The notes under the pieces were generated by a model that made no database searches, was not told the DNA's origin, and worked only from the letters and a program-made list of their open reading frames with translations. A stretch of DNA of 64,000 nucleotides, from the NCBI GenBank assembly GCA_022432975.1, contig CM039512.1, positions 43,127,124-43,191,123 of the forward strand. The letters run 5' to 3'. This document shows, piece by piece, positions 9,735 to 20,548 of the stretch. Source of the stretch: Begonia masoniana. Lineage: Eukaryota > Streptophyta > Magnoliopsida > Cucurbitales > Begoniaceae. How positions within the stretch are numbered: the stretch's first letter is position 1; each line of letters starts with the position of its first letter. The translations under genes and the position numbers were made by a program.

Positions 9735-9795
9735 TAAGGCTCCTTTATATAGAAGAGGAGCTTACAATCAAACCAAAACTTAAAACGTCATTGCT
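9735..9795 (-). promoter_or_regulatory. Pararetrovirus-like promoter, unit A (TGACG box and TATA box)
   Basis: On the minus strand: AATGACGTTTT (as-1-like TGACG core at 9786-9790), about 35 nt, then TCTATATAAAGG (9742-9753). The arrangement recalls caulimovirus full-length-transcript promoters. The relic at 45985-46020 has the same CTATATAAAGGAGGC-type TATA region. Confidence 0.5.
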
Positions 9796-9828
9796 TACGA
9801 ACCAAAGCAATGATAAAAGATAAAAGCA

Positions 9829-10128
9829 CTAGCTATTATTGCTAGTGGATGAACTTTTTGAAGTAGTGGATGTACTGTTTGGGTCCACTATTTTTGGAAA
9901 TGTCTGACACCATGCAGACTTTGGAAACGGTGGAAACTCCTTAGCTGGATTCCATTCTAACCATTTAGTAGCTTCAATTTTACCAGAGGATTGATCTGGT
10001 AATTGGTTATTAAATCTCAATGTCCACTCAGATGGAGGTCTTGGAATAGGAGTTAAGGAACTTTGGCGAAAAGTCCTGTGATTCCCTGTCATTTGAAAGG
10101 ACTTAATGAAGTTCGATTTTGAACCCAA
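9829..10128 (-). pseudogene. Terminal pararetrovirus-like ORF fragment, repeat unit A
   Basis: A 99-codon frame, identical in protein sequence to the one at 10688-10987. It contains RPPSEWTLRFNNQ and WLEWNPAKEFPPF and ends in an S/T/N-rich tail. The stop lies about 40 nt before the TGACG box, so it would be the 3'-terminal coding sequence of the relic. I do not recognise a domain. Confidence 0.4.
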
Positions 10129-10430
10129 TTATTATATTCTTCAGGGGTCCAGTTTGCACGACGCCATAGGTCATTTTTGTATTCTGAATACTCATCTGGG
10201 CTTTTATTATTTTTCTTGGCCCATTTATTCCTCTTTTTGCACCACCTGCGATATTTGCGAACACCTTTGGCAACATTAGCTTTGATTTGGTCCAAAGCTT
10301 CTTGTACAATCCCATAGCGTCGAAGAGGGGCACCAGGCCAAGGACGCCAATTGACGATTTGTTGGAGAGGAGGAACATAAACATACCTCCTGTCATGATA
10401 TTTGGAAATAGGGAAAGAGAGGAAAAACAA
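10089..10430 (-). pseudogene. Pararetrovirus-like ORF fragment rich in W, R and K
   Basis: A frame of 113 codons with WRPWPGAPLRRYG, then KYRRWCKKRNKWAKK and a tail WTPEEYNNW. It is basic and tryptophan-rich. The start methionine falls at the rearrangement junction with the repeated leader, so the true N-terminus is missing. Its end overlaps the 99-codon frame at 9829-10128 in another register by about 40 nt, either a natural overlap or a frameshift. Function not recognised; from its place before the promoter it would be part of the last viral ORF. Confidence 0.4.
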
Positions 10431-10593
10431 AGGAAAAACAAAAACAACAAAAACTTAAACAAATGCTTAGTAGAAGAAGTAAAACTAGAAATTATATTAA
10501 CAAGAGTTATAAACTTACAAGTAGGAGGATACAAACCGAGAGAGTTTTTCAGATGAGAAGGCAAACTCTAAAAACTTGAAGCTAAATGAAAAC

Positions 10594-10654
10594 TAAGGCT
10601 CCTTTATATAGAAGAGGAGCTTACAATCAAACCAAAACTTAAAACGTCATTGCT
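10594..10654 (-). promoter_or_regulatory. Pararetrovirus-like promoter, unit B
   Basis: Same TGACG (10645-10649) and TATATAAAGG (about 10601-10611) arrangement as unit A, in the second copy of the repeat. Confidence 0.5.
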
Positions 10655-10687
10655 TACGAACCAAAGCAATGATAAAAGATAAAAGCA

Positions 10688-10987
10688 CTAGCTATTATTG
10701 CTAGTGGATGAACTTTTTGAAGTAGTGGATGTACTGTTTGGGTCCACTATTTTTGGAAATGTCTGACACCATGCAGACTTTGGAAACGGTGGAAACTCCT
10801 TAGCTGGATTCCATTCTAACCATTTAGTAGCTTCAATTTTACCAGAGGATTGATCTGGTAATTGGTTATTAAATCTCAATGTCCACTCAGATGGAGGTCT
10901 TGGAATAGGAGTTAAGGAACTTTGGCGAAAAGTCCTGTGATTCCCTGTCATTTGAAAGGACTTAATGAAGTTCGATTTTGAACCCAA
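10688..10987 (-). pseudogene. Terminal pararetrovirus-like ORF fragment, repeat unit B
   Basis: Protein-identical second copy of the 9829-10128 frame. It lacks the basic W/R/K-rich frame upstream: the repeat breaks at about 11000, where the sequence becomes T-rich and unrelated. Confidence 0.4.
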
Positions 10988-11000
10988 TTATTATATTCTT

Positions 11001-11361
11001 TTGGTTTTTTTTTGCATTTTCTATATTTATTTATTTATTTTTGGAAAGGTTTGATAGCAAGTTATCACGTGGACATTATATGATTTATTATTTGGAAACT
11101 AATTTGAAGATTTTGAATTATGGTTGGCTGGTGTGTAAGATATGCTATCACAATATTTTGGATTCTTCTTAATTCTTTGGAAGGTTAATTAATGAATCTG
11201 TGGTACAAGAAAGATTGTTCAGGAGATTAATTAGCAAATTCATCTTTGGAAGGTGTCAATAAGAGTTGGCGGTGCTATTAGTTGGAGACCGGATCACAAC
11301 GTTTTGGTGATCCGTCCTATTTCTTGGCTGGCACTTTCTTATTATGTCGCATCTATGGTCA
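11001..11361. other. Unassigned AT-rich sequence next to the gap
   Basis: T-rich sequence without a convincing frame or terminal repeat. It ends at the 100-N gap. Confidence 0.6.
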
Positions 11362-11461
11362 NNNNNNNNNNNNNNNNNNNNNNNNNNNNNNNNNNNNNNN
11401 NNNNNNNNNNNNNNNNNNNNNNNNNNNNNNNNNNNNNNNNNNNNNNNNNNNNNNNNNNNNN
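11362..11461. other. Assembly gap, exactly 100 N
   Basis: A run of 100 N, the customary placeholder for a scaffold join of unknown size. The sequence to its right begins within a few bases of the outer end of a SIRE LTR, so the join sits at a repeat boundary. Confidence 0.98.
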
Positions 11462-13043
11462 AAAAGGAACGTGAATGCTAAGAGGGGGGTGAAATGAGAC
11501 TTTTAAAAAAAATTAAGCTAATAATCATTAGTGTTTACTCTTTAATAATTTAATTGCAAATAAGGGAATATCAAAATTAAAGAGAGAGTAAGGAGATTCA
11601 AAACCAATAGTTTTACGTGGTTTGGCCAAACTGAAAGGTCCACGCTCCAAGGCATCTACCACTTGAAGATCCCTGACCATTTCCTCACGAGGAAAAATAA
11701 ATTGGATCGGGATTCGGGCTTCTCCGATCAAATTGCCTTTACAATTATGGGGATTGAAACTTCAGGGGCGTCAATCCACTCTTATACAGATTTGACTTGA
11801 GAAAATATAAAGCTCAGACTACAATATCACTAAAGTGAATTCAAGTTAGAGTGAGAGGATGTAGACGAGGAATACAGAGTGTGCAATAACTTTCGCAGCA
11901 TAGGGTCAGAATTCAAATTTGGCAAAAGTTAATCTTCGAGCCTTTTCTTCTGACTCTATCTCTGTATAAAATTGCTTACAAAATGAAGCTTCTTTCTTCA
12001 AAATGGAGAATGTTACGTGGGAAGCATCGTACTGAAGCATATATCCGTGCTTTGAAACATGGTTGTTCGTTCGTCGCCATTAAAGATCTAGAGTTAATGT
12101 GAAAACGACGCACTGTAGCTCGCGGCTAACTTGAATTCTGGTGGAGTCACCGGCAGATGCAAAATAATGAGCGGAGACACGTCATCGGTTGAATGCTGCT
12201 TGAGATGCCCTCGGCACTATATCCTGGAATTTCCATCGGTCAGAGGAATCTTCAATATTTATCGGCAGAATGCATCTTCAACTTCTATCGGCAGGAAGCA
12301 ACTTCAACTTCTATCGGCAGAAAGCAATTCGTAAAACTTCATCGGCAATTCTATCTTAAAGCCAGCGGCAGATGTTTCTTAAAAAGCGCATCGGCAGAAG
12401 TCTCTTTAAAACCATCGGCCGATGAACTCATGAAACTTGTCGTATAGTGATCGGCATGAGCACAGCTTAAAGCTATCGGCAGGTGTAGGCGTTGATGAAT
12501 TCCCATCGGCAGGACGCCATCTTAAATCCACCCTGTTGCATGCTTGGTTATATCGCCTTTTGTGTTTAGTTTAAGCGGCCGGAGTAGCTCATCAAACTAT
12601 CGGCATACGTGTTCACAATAGCATCGGCAGATGAAACAAATAAGACTTGACACTCATCGGCATCTGTCTTCAGAAACAGCTTGGCAAGAGAAAAAGCATG
12701 TACTACTTGACACGCCATCGGCATATGGCATCAAAGGACGCTCTCGAGGATGATAACTTCTAACCGGCCGTCTTCTCTGCTTAGCAATCGGAAGGGGCTT
12801 TCATTTTTTTTTTATGTATAGTCATCGGTAGAGAAGCACGCGTTGTAACAGCCCGTTTTCTGTCTGTGCCTGCTATACTCAAACCGATTTATTAGACAAC
12901 CTAAAATACCCTTGTTCCGGGTATGTCACAAAACTTGTATTGATACATATTATTTAAATGACACATAATCAAATTGTATACTTTAATAACACAAAATAAT
13001 AATCAAAAAACCAAATATGACTTAAAACACTTATAAGTCAACA
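11462..13043 (-). repeat. 3' LTR of SIRE copy 2
   Basis: Matches the 1.53-kb LTRs from GTCTAAGAGGGGGG-like sequence at the gap edge to TTATAAGTCAACA at 13043, with very many small indels. It carries the TTTTACGTGG box (about 11612) and the ATCGGCAGA array (about 12150-12840). Its divergence from the 5' LTR should not be used for dating until sequence quality is checked. Confidence 0.85.
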
Positions 13044-13044
13044 A

Positions 13045-13059
13045 TCTCACCCCTTTTTG
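13045..13059 (-). other. Polypurine tract of SIRE copy 2
   Basis: The minus strand reads AAAAAGGGGTGAGAT directly before the LTR start TGTTGACTTAT, the expected plus-strand priming site. It fixes the element's orientation and LTR boundary. Confidence 0.85.
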
Positions 13060-15700
13060 ATATGACAATATAAATTTGATTACCTAGGATACTCCCCATA
13101 ATTCTAGGGCACTCCCCAATAGTATATGCATGTATTCAATTAACCATTCAGAGCAGAAAATTCCAAAATCCACAGTTTACAGGTATATCAAAGAAAAGAT
13201 CAATCATTATAATTCTCAACAAAATATACGTCTCTCCCCCTTGACCCTTATCAAAAAAAATAATGACATTCACATTAGAGTATATGTTGTAAATAAAGAT
13301 AGTCATGAAAGAAACAGCAAAAAGGAATCCCAACTTAATTTTTTTTTTTGAAGCGATCTTAAATGACGATGCCAAAAAGCTCTATGAACAAAGAGGGCAC
13401 GTTCCGGTGGGGATTGAAAAACTCCATCCACCAGAGCTTGAAGGAAGCATGGATCTCTGGAAGAGCGCGATTGATAGACCACCAATTGCCACACGACCAG
13501 GGATCAGGAGGTGGAGAAGGCTCCGGGAACTTCCACGGCCAAGCAGGAGGGACTTAAAGAAGGATCCAGAGCACACATCTACTTGGTGGAGAGAAGCGGC
13601 ATTGGACAGGCTGGAGGAGAGGACGATTCAGGAGCTGAGGGGAGATGTAGGAAGAGGAAACGGGAGGGAGCTCCGGCCTCATGAATATCTAGGGGAACAG
13701 AAGCGGCACCTCTTCCACAACAGCAGGCATGGAAGGGGGAAAAGAAGCAAATATGCATAGAGGCCGCGGGCACATGAGACCAGACTTTGAGGTTCGGGTT
13801 GCAGGTAGGGTTCAGGTGGTCAGGCGGCAATGGACAATTGGAGTTTCTCAACGTTATCATGAAAACCATTCGCCTCATCACCATCAACTTTGTAGACAGC
13901 AGGCAAAGACCGTATCAGAGCAACACCCATGGTCTGAAGATTCTGTATCCATTTTTACTTTGGATTTTTTCCTGAGGGCATTGCCACGGTTGGTAATAGA
14001 GGCTTGCATCGATGTAACGGGAGCATTACTAAGGAAAAATCTCAGTGATATGTATGAGAGCAGGATTGCAGGGTCATTGGGAGAAGGGGTGGACTGGCAG
14101 AGGATTGGAGCAGTTGGAAGGGGAGTGGAGGGAGAACCTCTTGTGATCTGAGATGGAGGGAGATGAAGGTCAGGGACAGGAGATGAAGGAGTGGCGGGAA
14201 AGCCGAGTTGTTATGGGGATCGAGCGGAGGACCTGGGTGGACGAGAAGAAATTGCTCGGAACTACGGAGAAAAGGAGGGAAAAACCGGCTAGGGGGAAGG
14301 TAGTATGAGAGAGGGGGAGGTGCGAGGGTTGTTTGGAGTAGGAAGAGGCACAGTGAGGAAGCAGAAGGGTCCCAGAAAGTAAGTATATGGAGGAGGGAAG
14401 CAGCTGCGATTACGCACACGAGGGAAAGGTTGGGAGATCTGACATAACTTGCGATTGAAGTAGGAGAATTAAACTTTCTGGAATTCCTGGTCATCTCCTC
14501 TTCAGAGGAGACACCTATGGAGAATAAGTTTTCGTTACACGCGACAGAATGCCTTCTTAGAAACTTTGCTTAGCCGTATTCAAGGAAGGCCTCTTTTCCG
14601 ATCTTTTAGTCCCATCTTGGTGAGAGTGGCTTGGGAATAATAATGGAGGGCAGACAGTCTCACAGGTCTTCTCCTCAGGAAGGACAACCTCAAGATGAGC
14701 AAATAACCGCATAAGAAGCAAATTATACGGTAAGGATGTAGCCATTAGAGGATACTGCCAAAATCATCCTTCGAACCACAATGTATCCTACATTGAAAGG
14801 AGTCTTAAAAAAGAGAGCAAAAGAACCACTAGCTCAATTGCGCTACCTCATCATAAGTCAACCATTGGGAACAATATTGAAATCTATCATATGACGAAAA
14901 ACATTTGGCCCCTATCTCCCTCACCCCCCACCAACCTCGGGGTAAAATGTATGCCCTTTAACTGATCAGGAGAGGCATTAGGGTCCAAATCAATTTCCTC
15001 TGAGAGAAATGTAGGGAACCATCAGGAAGTTCCAAAGAAAGTGTAGATCATGGCCTGTAACATATTATAGGGACAGATATTCAATGAGGAGCTCCCAGAA
15101 GAGCAGTTGACTGAGGGTGTATTTCGAGGCATTTGTTATATAATAGCTTTTAATGGAAGGGGGATCAGAAGTAAAGCTAAGATTGGCACTAGAACATCGG
15201 ATAGCTTCCGGATAGAAGAAGGATTCGGTTCAAACAATCCCTATTAACCCAAGATCAGCAAGGTGCTACACTTACTCCCAGCTCAACTTTCAAACTCAAT
15301 AACTTTACTGGGGAATTAATGACCTGAACTGGTAATCGGCAATGAAACTTGTTCTCGCAGCTTTAGTGAGAGTAGAGGTGGAAACAGCATTGCCCTGGAA
15401 TCTCACGAGGGAGGGAGATCTGAAACCTTAGCCTTTTTCTTGGCCTAACGGAGAATGGCTGAGCTGCTTGAGCTGAAGAAACGATATGCTCCCATTGAAA
15501 AGATTAGGAATCGAGGGGGAAAGAGGACGTTGGTTAGGGCAGGGGGATTTTCTCACAGAAGACCTAGCGAAGAATGTCTTCGAGAAGACACATAGTTTAA
15601 AACAAAAAGACGGGGCATCCGACGCGAGGGAGACACACGTGTAGAACGTATAGGTGTGATGAACACAGTGTTGGCAGATTAACAATAAATTTCCTGAGGT
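13060..15700 (-). pseudogene. ORF3 (envelope-like) region of SIRE copy 2, decayed
   Basis: About 2.6 kb between RNase H and the 3' LTR, where SIRE elements carry a third ORF. The N-terminal segment seen in copy 1 recurs near 15400-15500 with indels. Further on only short minus-strand open stretches remain, several proline- and serine-rich (14042-14494), one near the end reading SFKIASKKKIKLGF. No transmembrane pattern can be claimed. Plus-strand frames here (13305-13760, 13729-14151) are antisense shadows. A function in entry is only a name carried over from the family. Confidence 0.45.
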
Positions 15701-15845
15701 TACAGTACTATCATCTGCCGATACCTACGGTATCAAGACCATTGCCGATGACAAAAGAGAGGTACAGCATCTACCGATGCTATCACAGAGGCGAAGCTCT
15801 AACATTGGAATTTTTTTTTTTTTTTTTATAACAGAGACAGAATCT

Positions 15846-17290
15846 CAGTTGCTCTCAAACCCGAATGAGACCTAACCTATTCTAATTCTATTGATGTCTT
15901 CTCATCCAAGGCTTGGTAAAGTGTCTGCAAGTTGATCTACAGAGTTGACAAACTCTAACGAAACATATCGCTTTGACACATGATCTCTAGAAATGATATC
16001 TGATTCATAATAGCTTTGTTATAGAGTGTTGAATAGGATGTTAGAGGTTTATGGCACTGGGTTATCACACCCCCACCCGAATAGATCCTATCATAAATAG
16101 ATTATAATCTTCCAAAGTTTGTTCTCCATAACATTTGTGCACAGCAACTGCCAGCAGCAATATATTCACTTCCAGCAGTTGATAGTGCGACAGAATTTTG
16201 TAGTCGTAGAAATACCAGGAAACTAGAGATTCAACCAAGAATTCACATGTTCCCCTGGGCTTTTCCTATCCACCCTAGGACTACCGCATTCAGAATCTGA
16301 GTAAGCCAATCAGATCGAAAGATTAGTACCTTTGGATACCATAATCCAATCAAGGAGTTCCACTACCACTTAAAGATCTTTGAAACTGCAGTAAGTGGTT
16401 CCTTAGGGGCAGCCTGAATCTAGCACAGAGACACCACTGAAAAGAATATCTGGTCTGCTTGCAGTCAGATATAGCAAAGATCAAATCATACCGATAGTTC
16501 TTAATGTCTACACGTTCCTTTTTCATCTTTATCCAAACTTAGCTATGGTCATAGGGTCTTAGAGATTGACAGTTCGAACAGAATTTCTTAAGGGTTCCCG
16601 TAATTGTATTTTTCTTGACAGAAGAGTTAGAAAATTCCATCAGGAGATGACTAATCTGGAATCCTAAGAAGAACTTTAACTCCCCCATATATCATTTTTC
16701 AAATTCTCTCGGCATGAGGGAAGAAAAAATCATACAATATTGAATCGTTGTAGCAAAATAATGTTCGACAATAAATTTGACCCAACAGAATGTCCTTCTC
16801 CTTTGGCTAATGGTAACAAGGGTTGGAATCGGAGTTACCCTTTTGAATGCCTTCCTCAAGGAAATCTTCACTTGTCACCCAAGCTCTAGGGAGCTGCTTA
16901 AGTCCATACAGAGCTGTCCTAAGCTTGTAACATGACTAGGTTTGTTCAAAATTTCGAAACCCTCAGGGTTGCTCACACAAACTTTCATTCTGAAACAATT
17001 TAAAAAAGCACTCTTTACATCCATTTGAACTAGTGTGAAGTCTTGTAGCAAGGCAAGCTAGAAGCATCCAATTGATCCCATCTAGCAACAGGGGCAAAAG
17101 ATTCCTCAAAATCAATACCTTTCTTGATTACCCCTTAGCAACAAGTCTTAGCATTGTTCCTTATTACAACCAATTTTTCATCCAATTTATTCTTAAAGAC
17201 CACACTTAGTTCCAATAATGGGATAAACCATGGCCTCGGAACAAGTTCCCATACCTTGACTCCTTTCAAATTGATTTTAGCTCCTCTTGC
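15846..17290 (-). pseudogene. SIRE copy 2 pol: RT and RNase H, frameshifted
   Basis: Base-level counterpart of 478-1938 in copy 1, with dozens of one-base losses and gains, so that no frame over 60 codons survives. Fragments of the YVDD region and RNase H are recognisable only by alignment to copy 1. Confidence 0.85.
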
Positions 17291-17302
17291 ATAGCGTAAA
17301 AT

Positions 17303-18905
17303 CTAATACTCATCATTCTCGGCCTCCTTCAACTTCTTAGGCTCTACTTGAGAGATAAATGCCACATTGGCGACAAAGATTCTAAGAGAGGATCTAGTCT
17401 TAACACCTAGTGATGGATCACCTAAGACTTCATCTAATGGATGATTTTCTAACATATTTCCAATCGCTCGAGGGAGAGTAGGATTTTCATCCTTGACAGG
17501 AATTATACCTTGAGATGTAGAAGAAGGTTCAGAAGATTTTTTCTGCTTGAGAGGGATCAGTAGGTTTTTCTAAGGAAAGAGAATCCAGTTGATAATTCAA
17601 AACACATCCTCATCCACTTTATTGTGGGCTGATGGACTCATCAAAGTTGACATGAACGATTCCTCTACAACTAGGGTTACTCCTATTGAAAACCCTATAT
17701 GCTTTACTGGACAGAGAATAACCAAAAACATTCCAATATCAGATTTGGAATCGATTTTCCTAGTATCCTTAGTATTGAGAATGAAGCATTTACTGCCAAA
17801 GGCTCTAAAATACTGACAGAAGGGTTTTCCACTCCGAGCTCATATGGACTTTTCTCCTAGGATAGGTCTTATGGAGACCCGATTAAGTACATAACAAGGC
17901 TGTTGCTACGCTTCGGCCCAAGAATACTTAGGAGGGGAGTTGTCATTAAGCATAGTCCTAGCAAGCTCTTGAAGGGATCTATTCTTCCGCTCAAGCAACT
18001 CCATTTTGCTGAGGGTCCTAGGAGAAGAGAAATTGTGCTCAATTCCATACTTGAGACGTAGGAGTTCAAATTTCTCATTTTCAAACTCTCCACCATGATC
18101 ACTACGAATAGCAACAATGGTGAGCTCCTTTTTCATTTGAACTCTTTTCCAAAAACTAGAAAAGGTGTCCAAAGGTTTCATCCTTAGACTTGAAATGAAC
18201 CCAAGTAAATCTAGAAAAATCATCAACAATGACGAATGCATAGAATTTTCCTCATAGACTGGCTATGTTGGAAGGACCGAAGAGGATCCATATGAAGAGT
18301 TAGAGAGGCTTAGAAGGAAAATTGCATTCTAGATACAAAGGAACTTTGATCTGCTTGCCCATGTGACAAGCTTCACAAACTTTATCCTTTTCAAAGGATA
18401 TCTAGGAATACCTCTAACTAAGTTTCTCCTTAGTATCTTAGCTAAGGTATCTATCCCTACGTGTCCTAATCTCCTATGCCATAATCCAACCGTCAATAGA
18501 AGAATTCACAGCAAAATATTTTTCAATACTACAATCAATATCATCAATGTCAATGACATAAATATTTCTTTCCTAAAACCAGTAAAGAGAATTTTGCCAT
18601 TTGCCAGCATCTTTAATTATACATGAATCTGATTGGAATATTACTTCATAACCTTTGTCACATAATTGCTAATGCTAAGTAGATTATGTTTTAACCCATC
18701 ACTAATAAACATTTCCTATAACAGGATTGATAGGGTTACCTATGTTGCCAATGCAACAATTTTGCCCTTTTGATTTCCACCAAAAGTGACACTTCCTTTG
18801 TTTTGTTGACAACAGCGAACCTTAGTTGCATCTCCATCATATGCCTTGAACAACCACTGTCCAGGTACCACTGATTCTTAGAGGAGATGCATTATCCTGC
18901 AACAC
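17303..18905 (-). pseudogene. SIRE copy 2 pol: protease and integrase, frameshifted
   Basis: Counterpart of 1970-3589. Short frames retain pieces of the integrase core (RSDHGGEFENEKFELL and ERKNRSLQELARTML in 17906-18241). It shares with copy 1 the premature stop before the YAFVIVDDFS block, showing that at least some lesions predate the separation of the copies. Confidence 0.85.
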
Positions 18906-18910
18906 AGAAA

Positions 18911-20485
18911 TTAGGTTGTCTTCTTATGTACCCAAATCTTTTGGGTCCTAGTGTTAGGCCTGGTTCCTTTAGGAACCCATTGTAACTTACAACCATCTTT
19001 CTTGCCATTTGTTTTTAGTGGGCATACAAAGGACTTATGTCCTACTTCATTACCTTATGACATACAGTAGATTTAACAAAGAAATTCTTAAAAGCTTTCT
19101 TTTTATTAGACTTGTCATATCCTAATCCTGTTCTGTCAAAATTTGCTCTCTGACCTCCTATTATCATCTTAAATAATTTTTTCGCCCTTGGTGAAGTTCA
19201 GAATGATATTATTCAGATCTTCGTTTTTTTTGCTTTAAGCTCATCAATTTCCTTGACATGCAAGTCTACTTCTTTAGCATGTTTTTCTAATAGATCTGTA
19301 TTCTCCTTTTTCAACAGATTGTATTTATTTTCAGCATGCCAAACTGTTTAACTAAGTCCTTAAAGGCGTCAATTATTTCACCTTCTTCATCATCACTATC
19401 ACTATCACTAGATACATTTGAAGAGAAGTACTAACCTTTTCCTCGAGTGCCATAAAGCACAGGTTTGCTACTTCCTCATCTTCTGATGAAGAGGCGTCTT
19501 CTTCACTATCATCCCAAGTGGCCTTCATTGCCCTTTCTTAAACTTCTTGGGATACCTTCTTGCTTGTGGACAATCTGCCTTCATAGTTCCAGGCTTTCCA
19601 CACCCAAAGCACGTGATTTCCTTTTCCTTTTGAGACTTTTCACCTTTCCTGAAATTTCCTTCCTTGCAGTCTTTTCCTTTGGAGAAATTTACTGAACCTC
19701 CTGGTGATGAGTGCAATATCCTCATCATTATCTTCCTCTTCTTTAGAGTCATCTTGCTTACTTGATGAGGCTTTGAGTGCAATGTCCTTTTTCTTGATGA
19801 TCTCTTTCTCCTTGAGATCTTCCTTCTCATTGGCTCTCATTGTAATCTCGTGAGTCATGAGAGATCCAACGAGCTCTTCAGTTTAAGAACCTTCAGATCC
19901 CAAGCTTCTTGAATGGCGGTCACTTAGGTTGCCAAGCTCGTGGAAGGCATCTCAAAATTTTCCTGACTATTCTTCTTCACCTGTATACATCTTACCAAGA
20001 ACTTTTAATCCTTAGTAATATTAGTGAATCTAGTAAACATAGAAGATATGGACTCATCCTTTTCCATGGAGAACAATTCATACTCATGAACAAGCATGCT
20101 TAATTGCTCTCTTTAACTTGGTTTGTTCCCTCATGAGTTACTTCTAATAAATGCCAGATTTCCTGAGCACTATCACACCCTGAACTCTATTGAATTCATC
20201 ACGATTTAGAGCACAGTATAGGGTGTTAATGGCTTTGGCATTAGACTCAAGTTCCTCTTGTCGGACTCAGTTAAATCAGCAGAGACCTTGGGAACACTTT
20301 TGCCATCTACCAGTTTTCATGGCACTAAATGGACCATATTCTATAATGTTCCATAACTCATAGTCCATGGCTTGAATGAATATTCTCATTCTCGCCTTTC
20401 AGTAAACATAATCACTACCATCGAATAGAGGTGGCCTAGAGATGGACTGACCCTCAATGTGTGAGGAGTTTGAGTTGAATGCCAT
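18911..20485 (-). pseudogene. SIRE copy 2 gag, frameshifted
   Basis: Starts with the same ATG context as copy 1 (20485) and ends at the same stop. It is broken by several single-base indels, many in homopolymers (for example TTTTTTT near 19225). The first zinc knuckle is retained in the 19525-19830 fragment as CFGCGKPGTMKADC, with the conserved H replaced by T through a small change. Confidence 0.85.
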
Positions 20486-20534
20486 GATTAGTATATCACA
20501 GAATACAAATACAACTTAGACAATGATAGACCTT

Positions 20535-20546
20535 GCTCTGATACCA
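20535..20546 (-). other. Primer binding site of SIRE copy 2
   Basis: TGGTATCAGAGC on the minus strand, 2 nt from the LTR, as in copy 1. Confidence 0.92.
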
Positions 20547-20548
20547 AT

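Larger units (their letters stand above)
9547..11000 (-). mobile_element. Endogenous pararetrovirus-like (Caulimoviridae-like) relic 1, rearranged
   Basis: On the minus strand a terminal open frame is followed by a TGACG box, a TATATAAAGG TATA box and a leader. That unit occurs twice (about 585 bp each, offset 859 bp), with a separate frame between. The leader closely matches the one downstream of the relic at 44640-46203 (shared AGTTTTTAGAGTTTGCCTT and AAAACTCTCTCG). A virus-type promoter directly behind a terminal frame, no LTR ends and a junction in a TA microsatellite fit an integrated caulimovirid, which are known to sit in TA repeats. No RT lies in the window, so the family call is an inference. 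Confidence 0.5.
9557..11000. repeat. Two 585-bp direct repeats in pararetrovirus-like relic
   Basis: Unit A (about 9557-10139) and unit B (about 10416-10998) look essentially identical base for base. Each carries terminal ORF, promoter and leader. The 276 bp between them hold unrelated coding sequence. Such an arrangement is expected from a tandem or rearranged viral integration; a recent duplication or an assembly repeat is also possible. Confidence 0.85.

Noticed and set aside
10287..10556. Plus-strand 89-codon frame over the pararetrovirus-like leader
   Set aside because: Antisense to the viral-like frame and leader, and its end duplicates the frame at 9416-9697 through the direct repeat.
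13305..14151. Plus-strand frames of 151 and 140 codons in the SIRE ORF3 region
   Set aside because: Opposite to the element's coding strand, no domain, in an indel-rich segment; treated as shadows.
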